Positions 1 through 7,012 of a stretch of 21,531 bases of DNA are shown piece after piece. Position 1 is the stretch's first letter, and each line of letters opens with the position of its first letter. The notes under the pieces were generated by a model, which saw only the letters and a list, made by a program, of their open reading frames with translations, was not told where the DNA came from and ran no database searches. A program made the translations under genes and the position numbers. Source of the DNA: Verrucomicrobiales bacterium (GTDB taxonomy: Bacteria; Verrucomicrobiota; Verrucomicrobiia; Limisphaerales; SXQI01); the NCBI GenBank assembly GCA_005793025.1, contig SXQI01000076.1, positions 1-21,531 of the forward strand. The letters are read 5' to 3'.

Positions 1-693
1 GAAACTGGGCCGCCTTTCGGTGATCGGCGAGGATTCTTCCTTCTCACCGAGGCCTAAATCAGGAGGGGGCAGTTTTTGAGCGACCCAACTTCCGAAGACC
101 GGGCCTGCACACCAAGCGGCGGGGACTCCTGCGATCAGTGCAAAAATAATTGTTCGACCGGGGTTCGCATGCAAAATATCCATGGCAGCCAACGCTCCTG
201 GATGAGGTGGGATCAATGCATGGGCTACCGATAACCCGGCAACCATGGGCAGTGCGATTGGAAGTAGGGATCCGCCGGGGCGTCGAGCAAGTGCGAGTGC
301 AATTGGCATCAACAAGACCACCCCTACTCCGAAAAAAACGGGAAGACCAACCGTCAGCCCGATAAACATCATGGCCAATCCCAAATGCCTTTCCCCGAAA
401 ACTTTGAGTAGCGTATTCGCCACCACGCTCGCCCCTCCCGACACCTCTAGCATCTTTCCTAAAACTGCACCCAACCCAACGACCATCGCGATGGATCCCA
501 ATATGCCACCCACCCCGTCTGCAAAGGCTTTCGCAACATCCGGCAGGGGAAGTTTTGAGACGATTCCCACGTAAAGCGCGGCCAGAATCAAAGCTACAAA
601 AGCACTCACCTTTGCCCGCGCGATCAAAACAACCAAGCACACAACAGCAAACAGAGCGTGCCAAAGTAGTGTTGGGTGGGGATCGGTGATCAT
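1..693 (-). CDS. GntP-family H+/carboxylate (gluconate / D-serine type) permease, C-terminus cut off
   Basis: An open frame on the minus strand starts with ATG at 693 and runs off the window at base 1, giving the first 231 residues of a protein that is normally about 430-450 residues. It is very hydrophobic, with several membrane helices. The segments GLPVFFGVGVVLLMPIA (about residues 114-130) and ALIPPHPGALAAMDIL (about 158-173) match the family's GLPLFFEV and VPPHPGP signatures. Gluconate and D-serine (DsdX) permeases usually have Glu in the first motif; here it is Gly. The start lies 5 nt after the stop of the upstream PLP enzyme, so the two are surely co-transcribed. The family imports sugar acids or D-serine by proton symport at the inner membrane. 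The neighbours favour a D-hydroxy amino acid, which is inference. The family call is firm and the substrate is open. Confidence 0.85.
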   Translation of the reverse strand, partial: MITDPHPTLLWHALFAVVCLVVLIARAKVSAFVALILAALYVGIVSKLPLPDVAKAFADGVGGILGSIAMVVGLGAVLGKMLEVSGGASVVANTLLKVFGERHLGLAMMFIGLTVGLPVFFGVGVVLLMPIALALARRPGGSLLPIALPMVAGLSVAHALIPPHPGALAAMDILHANPGRTIIFALIAGVPAAWCAGPVFGSWVAQKLPPPDLGLGEKEESSPITERRPSF

Positions 694-698
694 CGACT

Positions 699-1811
699 TT
701 AGATGGTGAGATGGCGACCTCGAGCAGAGACTTTAATCCGTCCAACGGCCTTCCTTGCTTGGATTTGAACAGCCTCATCATAGAGGGCAACGCTCGGACA
801 AACGTGGCGCGGTATCCCATATAAAACGGTCCCCACAGGTGGCTCGGAACCGATCGGCACCTTCAGCACAAGGTGCTCTTCGCTATGCATGGTTGGTTCA
901 GCTTCAACTAGATTTAAAAATTTCACCCTAGGGTGCGGTGCTTCTGAGGCTACGGCCTTGTAGCCTAAATCCGTGCAGACAACCCCGGGTCTAGGGCGAC
1001 TGATGACACGAGACAACAGTACAGCTGCGGGAACAAAAGGCGTATCTGGAAACCGATCCCCATAGCCAAAATCCCAAAGCAAGGGCGTTCCGGGACTCAA
1101 TTCCAACCGAGGGTCTTTGAGATGAATCGGGAAAGAGGGGGTGCCTCCAACCACGATTCTGGGGAGTGGTAGTTCTGCGATCTGAATTGCTTCTACTAGC
1201 TTCCAAACCAGTTCGAAGGCGGCCCGACACGCGACCTCTCGTTCGGACTTATCTGATTGGTTGATCTGACCATCGTAACAATGAATTCCACCTGCGACGA
1301 GTCCGGGAGTCGAAGCTAATCGACGGTATAATTCTAACGCTGCACGATCGGGAGAGACGCCAGTACGGTGCATGCCGCAATCGATATCAAGGAGCACCTC
1401 CACTGACAGTCCGGCCCTGTTGGCCTCTTCTGCCAACATTGTTGCTGAATCGTTATTATCCACGATACACGCAAAACGCGTCGAAGAAAATTGCTGGGTT
1501 AGCCGAAGAAATCGTCGGATGTTGGGTCCGATCATTGGATAGGCTAGGAGAACATGTTCCACCCCTATTTCGCCGAGCATTTCTGCCTCGGTGATAGTCG
1601 AACATTTAAATTGGGTTAACCCCCGCTCAACTTGCCACTTTACCAACTCCCCCATCTTGTGAGTCTTCACATGGGGTCGCAGTCGATTGGGGTTGCCGTT
1701 TGCCATTCGAAGCATCAGATCGATGTTGGCTTCAACCCGTTCTTTGTAGATTAAAAGCGCGGGTGATTCTAAGTTCTCAACCTCATCGACTTCGAACCAA
1801 GGACGATTCAT
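699..1811 (-). CDS. PLP- and zinc-dependent D-serine dehydratase-like / D-threonine aldolase-family enzyme
   Basis: A 370-residue protein with an alanine-racemase-type TIM barrel followed by the DSD1-type C-terminal domain. The motif RPHVKTHK at residues 45-52 supplies the Schiff-base lysine, probably K49. Near the C-terminus the sequence RHVCPS places His336 and Cys338 as a metal pair. In this family, eukaryotic D-serine dehydratase and D-threo-3-hydroxyaspartate dehydratase bind zinc with His-x-Cys, while characterised D-threonine aldolases use His-x-Asp. The motif therefore favours a dehydratase making pyruvate (or oxaloacetate) plus ammonia in the cytoplasm. That step depends on recalled family knowledge and is not proof. 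The ATG overlaps the stop of the RidA gene by 4 nt (ATGA), and the permease follows after 5 nt. No Shine-Dalgarno motif is seen, so coupling to the upstream gene probably drives translation. Confidence 0.88.
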   Translation of the reverse strand: MNRPWFEVDEVENLESPALLIYKERVEANIDLMLRMANGNPNRLRPHVKTHKMGELVKWQVERGLTQFKCSTITEAEMLGEIGVEHVLLAYPMIGPNIRRFLRLTQQFSSTRFACIVDNNDSATMLAEEANRAGLSVEVLLDIDCGMHRTGVSPDRAALELYRRLASTPGLVAGGIHCYDGQINQSDKSEREVACRAAFELVWKLVEAIQIAELPLPRIVVGGTPSFPIHLKDPRLELSPGTPLLWDFGYGDRFPDTPFVPAAVLLSRVISRPRPGVVCTDLGYKAVASEAPHPRVKFLNLVEAEPTMHSEEHLVLKVPIGSEPPVGTVLYGIPRHVCPSVALYDEAVQIQARKAVGRIKVSARGRHLTI

Positions 1812-2272
1812 GTCTGCAGTTCAAAAATGGCCTCGATCTCAACCGTGATATCACCAGGCAAAGAACCGGCGCCAATCGCACTCCGGGCACCAATCCCATT
1901 TTCCCGACCGAAAACATCGGCAAACAACTCACTGCAACCATTAATAACAGCTGGATGGTCACGAAAATCTGCAGGGCAATTCACCAAACCTAAAACCTTG
2001 ATCAGGCGAGACACTCGGTCCAAGGACCCTAGTTCGCTCCGGAGAGTCGCAAGGATTGCCAGTCCAACTTGGCGGGCAGCGAGTTTGCCTGCCGCCAAAT
2101 CCAAGTCCAGTCCGACCTTGCCAGTAATCAGCGTTTTATCTGACCTCAGGGGCCCGTGTCCCGAGACATAAGCCATGTTGCCAACACAGACCAGCGGCCT
2201 ATAAACAGCGATGGGTTTTGGAGCTGGTGGTAATTCGATGCCTAGCTCTTGAATTCGTTTTTCGTAACTCAT
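1808..2272 (-). CDS. RidA/YjgF/UK114-family enamine/imine deaminase-like protein
   Basis: A 154-residue protein, slightly longer than archetypal RidA (about 128). Its C-terminal part GARSAIGAGSLPGDITVEIE carries Arg130, the position that in RidA binds the substrate carboxylate, followed by the LP..VEIEA signature. RidA proteins hydrolyse reactive 2-aminoacrylate and related enamines released by PLP-dependent serine/threonine dehydratases. The N-terminal extension and overall length fit a RidA-like subgroup whose activity is less certain. The gene starts 87 nt after the end of acs on the same strand, and its stop overlaps the start of the PLP enzyme by 4 nt. Translation coupled to an enamine-producing enzyme is a natural context for a detoxifying partner. 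No terminator is visible between acs and this gene. Confidence 0.9.
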   Translation of the reverse strand: MSYEKRIQELGIELPPAPKPIAVYRPLVCVGNMAYVSGHGPLRSDKTLITGKVGLDLDLAAGKLAARQVGLAILATLRSELGSLDRVSRLIKVLGLVNCPADFRDHPAVINGCSELFADVFGRENGIGARSAIGAGSLPGDITVEIEAIFELQT

Positions 2273-2359
2273 GATAGTGGGATTAAGAGATGGGTATGGG
2301 TCTGTGAAAGTAATCGTCTGATGATCTATTTTTGTGCAATAGGGATGTCGATGAAAAAG

Positions 2360-4372
2360 CTAATCCTCGCTCGATCCAAGTTTCTCCAACACACTCAGAT
2401 CCTCCAGCGTCGTGGTGTCTCCTTTGATTTCCCCTCCAGCGGCAATTTGTTTCAGAAGACGCCTCATGATTTTGCCTGACCTTGTTTTGGGTAAAGCTTC
2501 AGCAAACCGGATGTCATCTGGTTTGGCGACTGGCCCGATCTCTTTTCCGACATGTTGGCGCAACTCATCACGGAGGCCTGGATGAGTTTTATACCCTGTT
2601 TTGAGGGTTACAAAAACTACTAATGCTTGGCCTTTTAAAGAATCTGGACGGCCAACGACTGCCGCTTCAGCAACACCGGGATGACTCACCAGAGCACTTT
2701 CGACCTCTGCAGTTCCTATGCGATGACCTGCAACATTGAGGACATCGTCGATTCGGCCGACGATCCAGAAATAGCCATCCTTATCCTGTCGGCATCCATC
2801 GCCTGTGAAATAACTCCCCTTTACTTCGCTCCAGTAAGTTTCCTTAAATCGTATCGGATCACCCCAGATGCCCCTCAACATGCTGGGCCACGGTTGCCGA
2901 ATGACGAGTTTGCCGCCAGAATTCTTTGGCACTTTTCGCCCCTGATCATCGACGACTTCTGGCAAGATTCCGAAAAATGGAAGAGTCGCGGAACCTGGTT
3001 TTGTAGGCGTCGCCCCCGGTAATGGCGTGATCATAATGGCCCCTGTTTCCGTCTGCCACCAAGTATCTACAATCGGGCATCGCTTGCCACCGATGACTTC
3101 ATGATACCACATCCAAGCCTCCGGGTTGATGGGTTCTCCTACTGATCCTAATAAGCGAAGCGAGCTGAGATCGTGTTTATTCGGCCATTCGACACCCCAT
3201 TTCATGAAAGCTCGAATCGCAGTGGGTGCGGTGTAAAAAACGGTCACACTGTACTTAGCGATGATCCGCCAAAAACGATCAGGCTCAGGGAAATTTGGTG
3301 CACCCTCATACATGAGGCTCGTGGCACCATTCGCCAAGGGGCCATACACGACATAACTATGGCCCGTAACCCAGCCGATGTCTGCGGTGCACCAGTAAAC
3401 GTCGGTCTCCCGTAGATCGAACACATACTTTGAGGTCATTTTTGCACCCAACAGATACCCCGCTGTGGAGTGCAGAATCCCCTTGGGCTTTCCGGTTGAA
3501 CCGCTCGTATAGAGAATGAACAATGGAGCTTCGCTGTCCATTTTGGCTGGTGGACAAGTGGCTGGAACTGTCTCCATTTCCTGATGCCACAAGAAATCCC
3601 TCCCTGATACCATGTCCACTTGGTTTTGAGTTCGGCGGACCACCACGACTTTCTCAATGGTTTTGGCGAGCAACTGACCGCCCGCTTCCTTAAGAATCAG
3701 TGCCTCATCAACGCTTTTCTTGAGAGGAACTACCGATCCACGGCGAAACCCGCCGTCGGCGGTGATCACCATCTTTGCCTGACAATCAAAAATTCGGTCG
3801 GCGACTGATTGGGCACTGAACCCACCGAAAACCACCGAATGGATTGCGCCGATCCGGGTGCAGGCAAGCATTGCAATCGCCGCTTCAGGAATCATCGGGA
3901 GGTAGATTATTACCCGATCACCTTTGCCAACCCCGTGCTTTTTGAGAACGTTGGCGAACAGGCAAACCTCGCGGTGCAACTGGCGATAAGTCAACACTCG
4001 CGCTTCACTGGGTTTACCAGTTGCCACGGGCTCCCCCTCCCAAATGATTGCAGCTTTGTTTGCCGTCGGGGTGTTTAAATGCCGATCGAGACAATTCGCG
4101 CTAACATTGAGCTGCCCACCGGTAAACCACTGGGCGTTGGGTGCCTTAAATTGCATTACCTTTTTCCAAGGCTTCATCCAAACCAATTCGTTCTTTGCTT
4201 CCCGGGCCCAATATTTTTCAGGCTGTTCGATCGACTCGCGGTAGAGTCGTTTATAATGTGCCATCGACTTGATATGAGCCCCGCTTGAAAAACTCTTGTC
4301 CGGATGGAACACCCTTCCCTCCTGTTGCATGGAGATGATATTAGTCGTTGGAATCGCAGGTTTCTGACTCAT
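2360..4372 (-). CDS. acs: Acetyl-CoA synthetase (AMP-forming)
   Basis: From ATG 4372 this encodes 670 residues, close to E. coli Acs (652). It activates acetate to acetyl-CoA through acetyl-AMP in the cytoplasm (EC 6.2.1.1). Visible motifs are the N-terminal ACS helix region, the adenylation loop YTSGSTGKPKG (288-298), DTWWQTETG (436-444) with the tryptophan that limits the pocket to acetate, YFTGDG, GRIDDVLNVAGHRIGTAEVE, and PKTRSGKIMRR with the lysine (634) that is reversibly acetylated in Acs enzymes. A TTG codon at 4447 would add 25 residues of poor family fit, so I prefer the ATG, whose MSQKPAIP opening looks like a normal N-terminus. It runs opposite to the small lipoprotein gene and is followed by the RidA-PLP enzyme-permease genes on the same strand. 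Confidence 0.96.
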   Translation of the reverse strand: MSQKPAIPTTNIISMQQEGRVFHPDKSFSSGAHIKSMAHYKRLYRESIEQPEKYWAREAKNELVWMKPWKKVMQFKAPNAQWFTGGQLNVSANCLDRHLNTPTANKAAIIWEGEPVATGKPSEARVLTYRQLHREVCLFANVLKKHGVGKGDRVIIYLPMIPEAAIAMLACTRIGAIHSVVFGGFSAQSVADRIFDCQAKMVITADGGFRRGSVVPLKKSVDEALILKEAGGQLLAKTIEKVVVVRRTQNQVDMVSGRDFLWHQEMETVPATCPPAKMDSEAPLFILYTSGSTGKPKGILHSTAGYLLGAKMTSKYVFDLRETDVYWCTADIGWVTGHSYVVYGPLANGATSLMYEGAPNFPEPDRFWRIIAKYSVTVFYTAPTAIRAFMKWGVEWPNKHDLSSLRLLGSVGEPINPEAWMWYHEVIGGKRCPIVDTWWQTETGAIMITPLPGATPTKPGSATLPFFGILPEVVDDQGRKVPKNSGGKLVIRQPWPSMLRGIWGDPIRFKETYWSEVKGSYFTGDGCRQDKDGYFWIVGRIDDVLNVAGHRIGTAEVESALVSHPGVAEAAVVGRPDSLKGQALVVFVTLKTGYKTHPGLRDELRQHVGKEIGPVAKPDDIRFAEALPKTRSGKIMRRLLKQIAAGGEIKGDTTTLEDLSVLEKLGSSED

Positions 4373-4495
4373 AGGTGGCTTCAATCCAACTATCTTAGAA
4401 ACCCATTTGCCTCCGTCAATCTTGAACCCGTGTTGTGACCCAGCCAAAGATCGATTAAGGGTTGCACTGGAGCGAAACAGACTTACATTCGCCCT

Positions 4496-4687
4496 ATGAC
4501 AACGAGTTGGAAGGTGGTCAAATTGGCGATAACCGGCCTAATCCTGACTTTCACATGCGGGTGTGGCGGATTCAGCGGTTCACATAGTATTTCGCCAGCT
4601 TCACTATTTTTTTCAGATCTACAGAAAGTTTCCCCCACTCCGACCGAGGGACATTTAGTCGCTGATACTGCCCACCTAGTTAGGTGA
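4496..4687 (+). CDS. Small predicted lipoprotein (63 aa) of verrucomicrobial type
   Basis: ATG 4496 to TGA 4685-4687 encodes 63 residues. A basic start (K6, K9) is followed by a hydrophobic stretch LAITGLILTF and then TCGCGGFSGSHS, a plausible if imperfect lipobox with C23 (preceded by Gly) as the lipidated residue. The following SISPASLFF resembles a motif I recall from many tiny hypothetical lipoproteins of Verrucomicrobia; the function is unknown. The gene is divergent from acs. A weak promoter-like pair, TTGCAC at 4462-4467 and TACATT at 4484-4489, sits so close that the mRNA would be nearly leaderless. No Shine-Dalgarno motif is present. Two back-to-back hairpins follow the stop codon directly. 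Because it is so short, the coding call rests mainly on the signal sequence and the recognised motif. Confidence 0.6.
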   Translation: MTTSWKVVKLAITGLILTFTCGCGGFSGSHSISPASLFFSDLQKVSPTPTEGHLVADTAHLVR

Positions 4688-4688
4688 A

Positions 4689-4720
4689 ATCCGTTCAGAA
4701 CGGATCATTTGCCAAATGAT
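4689..4720 (+). other. Two tandem perfect hairpins after the small lipoprotein gene
   Basis: Immediately after the stop codon lie two 17-nt inverted repeats sharing two bases. The first (4689-4705) has a 7-bp stem ATCCGTT/AACGGAT with loop CAG. The second (4704-4720) has a 7-bp stem ATCATTT/AAATGAT with loop GCC. Neither has a T-run, so they are not canonical intrinsic terminators. They could protect the 3' end of the short mRNA, assist Rho-dependent ending, or bind a protein as DNA. The arms are seen directly; the role is inferred. Confidence 0.5.
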
Positions 4721-4740
4721 GAGAATTTGATAATGTAAAT

Positions 4741-4984
4741 CCCGACGGCATTCAGCGGTCATTCTTGAAGTGTTTCTGTTTAGCCAGAACAAGATCTGTT
4801 GGATGAGTGAAACGGCCTTATTGGAATCAAAACACGCACAACGGTGGTGCCAAGTTCTTGACTCTCACTGGTTCGTAGCACTTCGGTAACGGGGTTTGGG
4901 TTCCAAACATGCCAGAGCCGACTGGGTCGCCGAACATTTAACAAATAATTTCAAAAAGCGGCAGAAATACTGCCGCTTTTTCGT
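4741..4984 (+). ncRNA. Candidate structured non-coding RNA or leader ending in an intrinsic terminator
   Basis: The 324 bases between the lipoprotein stop (4687) and the ABC-F start (5012) hold no convincing gene. A promoter-like pair, TTGCCA at 4709-4714 and TAATGT at 4731-4736 with a 16-nt spacer, would start transcription near 4741. The first bases there, CCCGACGGC (4741-4749), can pair with GCCGACTGGG (4917-4926) as a closing helix with a small internal loop. Inside, GTTTGG/CCAAAC forms a local hairpin near 4895-4909. A textbook terminator ends the unit at 4953-4981. This gives a transcript of about 240 nt with paired ends. I find no SRP, tmRNA or RNase P signature; 6S RNA cannot be tested by eye. 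The alternatives are a long 3' UTR of the lipoprotein gene or a regulatory leader of the ABC-F gene. Confidence 0.3.
4953..4981 (+). terminator. Strong intrinsic terminator before the ABC-F gene
   Basis: A perfect 12-bp inverted repeat, AAAAAGCGGCAG (4953-4964) and CTGCCGCTTTTT (4970-4981), encloses a 5-nt loop AAATA. The GC-rich core followed by five Ts is a canonical Rho-independent terminator, and its A-run makes it potentially active in both directions. Its end is only 30 nt from the ATG of the ABC-F gene, so it either ends an upstream transcript or acts as an attenuator for that gene. Confidence 0.85.
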
Positions 4985-5011
4985 TCATCAGTATTAGTTT
5001 TAAGTAAGCAC

Positions 5012-6937
5012 ATGCTCACCATCTCAGGAGTTTCTAAATCTTTCAGTGGCCGCGTCCTCTTTTCCGAAGCAAATGTCCAAGTCAATCGAGAAGATCGAAT
5101 CGGGTTGGTTGGCCCGAACGGAGCCGGTAAATCGACTTTCTTTTCGCTCGTCTTAAAGACTGACGAACCTGACGAAGGAACCATCCATTTTCAACGTGGA
5201 TCCACCGTCGGGTTTCTCCCGCAGGAAAGCGCACCTGTAGGAGACGAGACGGTGATCGAATTAGCAACTGCGATCTCAGATGAGTTCGTCGCGGCTAGGA
5301 AGAAAATGCGTGAAGCTTCAGAGGAGTGGGAAAGGGACGAGGCTAAACAAGAGTATGACTCGCTAGGCGGATATTCGTTTGAAGCAAAAGCGAAACAAAT
5401 ATTGGCTGGCCTGGGGTTTCGAGAAAAAGATTATGATCGCCCCGCACGCGAACTCAGCGGTGGCTGGGTGATGCGAGCTCACCTAGGTCGGTTGCTAGTT
5501 CAGGAGCCTGATTTGTTGATGTTGGATGAACCCACCAACCATCTCGATCTTGAGACGTTGCTGTGGTTTCAAGACTATCTAAAGTACTATCCTGGTGCGA
5601 TTTTGATGATTTCTCATGACCGCGAGTTTCTGAATCAACTTGTCGGCTCCATCATCGAAATTCGCCAACAAAAATTGATCCGATATCGAGGCACCTACGA
5701 GGACTATCTCGAACAGAGGGCTGCTCAAGAAGTGCAACTGTTGGCGGCTTACAACAATCAACAAAAAGAAATCGCACACCTGATGGAGTTTGTGGTGAGG
5801 TTTCGCGCCAAAGCCAGCAAAGCAGCACAAGCCCAGAGCAAGTTGAAGCAAGTAGAACGAATGGAGAAGATCGAGGCCCCGGTCGCAGAAGCGAAGACGC
5901 TGGGGTTCACCTTCCCTCAACCCCAGCGGAGTGGCCAGAAGGTAATTTCGCTGGAGAATATCCATCATGCCTACGGTGCTAATGTGGTTTATACTGGGAT
6001 GGAGTTTGAAGCAGAACGGGGGGAACGCACTGTTCTTGTTGGTCCTAACGGTTCCGGAAAATCCACACTCCTGAAACTTTTAGCGGGTGTCATTACTCCT
6101 CAACAAGGCACGCGAACGCTCGGCCACAACGCCAAGGAAGGATACTTCGCCCAATATAGAGGCGACACGCTCGACATGAAACGCACCGTTCTTGAAGAGG
6201 CGATGGATACCCCTCAGCGTGTGACTGAACAATATATACGAACAGTTCTGGGTTCATTTCTCTTTCGAGGTGACGATGTTTTTAAAAAGGTCAATGTGCT
6301 GAGCGGTGGCGAAAAAAGCCGATTAGCATTAGTAAAGTTACTGTTGAATCCACCAAACCTGTTACTGATGGATGAGCCAACGACACACTTGGACATGCCC
6401 AGTATCGACGCGTTAGTGGAAGCCCTCACTCAGTATCAAGGGACCATTATTTTTATCAGCCACGATGTCTATTTTATCCGCGCATTAGGAAACAATGTGG
6501 TACATGTGAACGCAGGAAAACTCACTCGCTATGCAGGAAATTATCAATATTATCTCGAGAAAACCAAGGCGACCTCTGCTAGAGCCGCGTTAACCGCTGG
6601 GGAGCCGACAAAAACTGTTCCGACAAAACCCCCGTCTGAAAAACCGCCCACCAAAACAAAGGAAGAAAAGCGGGTCGAGGTTGGGGCACGTCAGGCGCGG
6701 GCTAAAGAAATCTGGACTTGGCAGAACAAGGTAAAAACATTGGAGAAAGAAATCGCTGACCTTGAATCCAAGCAAGAGGAACTGACGATGGAGATGGAAA
6801 AGCCGGAAACCTACGCGAAAGCTGGCATCGCTCTCCACCTCAACCGAGAGCTTTCAACAACGGTTGATGAGCTCGCTCGTAAAACCTCCGAGTGGGAAGA
6901 AGCTTCGGCTAAACTCGCTGGAATGGAACAACCATAG
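5012..6937 (+). CDS. ABC-F family ribosome-associated ATPase (Uup/YheS/EttA-like)
   Basis: A 641-residue protein with two ATP-binding domains and no membrane segments, which is the ABC-F layout. NBD1 has Walker A GPNGAGKST (34-42), signature LSGGW (148-152) and Walker B DEPTNHLD (172-179). NBD2 has GPNGSGKST (344-352), LSGGEKS (430-436) and DEPTTHLD (454-461). Between them lies the charged helical linker (about 230-310) that reaches the ribosomal P-site region. The C-terminus (about 530-641) is Lys/Glu-rich: a Pro/Thr/Lys stretch followed by a predicted coiled coil, as in Uup and YheS proteins. Members modulate translation or rescue stalled ribosomes, and some give antibiotic resistance. Nothing here marks this one as a resistance factor. 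A terminator ends 30 nt upstream. deoC follows after 75 nt on the same strand. Confidence 0.93.
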   Translation: MLTISGVSKSFSGRVLFSEANVQVNREDRIGLVGPNGAGKSTFFSLVLKTDEPDEGTIHFQRGSTVGFLPQESAPVGDETVIELATAISDEFVAARKKMREASEEWERDEAKQEYDSLGGYSFEAKAKQILAGLGFREKDYDRPARELSGGWVMRAHLGRLLVQEPDLLMLDEPTNHLDLETLLWFQDYLKYYPGAILMISHDREFLNQLVGSIIEIRQQKLIRYRGTYEDYLEQRAAQEVQLLAAYNNQQKEIAHLMEFVVRFRAKASKAAQAQSKLKQVERMEKIEAPVAEAKTLGFTFPQPQRSGQKVISLENIHHAYGANVVYTGMEFEAERGERTVLVGPNGSGKSTLLKLLAGVITPQQGTRTLGHNAKEGYFAQYRGDTLDMKRTVLEEAMDTPQRVTEQYIRTVLGSFLFRGDDVFKKVNVLSGGEKSRLALVKLLLNPPNLLLMDEPTTHLDMPSIDALVEALTQYQGTIIFISHDVYFIRALGNNVVHVNAGKLTRYAGNYQYYLEKTKATSARAALTAGEPTKTVPTKPPSEKPPTKTKEEKRVEVGARQARAKEIWTWQNKVKTLEKEIADLESKQEELTMEMEKPETYAKAGIALHLNRELSTTVDELARKTSEWEEASAKLAGMEQP

Positions 6938-7012
6938 GAGACGAATGGGACAATTTGTTGTTCGTTTTGCTCTCACTGAAAATGACCTTTAATTGATCTA
7001 ACCTTAGTCGCG

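Noticed and set aside
245..574. Plus-strand frame of 109 codons rich in Pro/Thr/Ala
   Set aside because: It is the antisense shadow of the permease gene; low-complexity composition and no start signals.
59..820. Long minus-strand frame of 253 codons over the permease gene
   Set aside because: Its product is Cys/Arg/Ser-rich with no family resemblance, while another frame of the same strand gives a clear GntP permease starting at 693.
4373..4447. N-terminal extension of acetyl-CoA synthetase from a TTG codon
   Set aside because: The extra 25 residues do not resemble the family, and the ATG at 4372 gives a normal-length protein.
4838..4852. Minus-strand TGGCACCACCGTTGT resembling a sigma-54 promoter pointing toward acs
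   Set aside because: The -12 dinucleotide is GT where GC is needed, and a transcript would first run antisense through the non-coding region and the lipoprotein gene before reaching acs.
4741..4984. SRP RNA, tmRNA or RNase P RNA as identity of the non-coding unit
   Set aside because: The conserved SRP loop, tmRNA ends and RNase P GAAAGTCC-type core are absent; 6S RNA remains untested.
5579..5968. Minus-strand frame of 129 codons inside the ABC-F gene
   Set aside because: It lies wholly opposite the conserved linker and NBD coding sequence and shows no recognisable domain.
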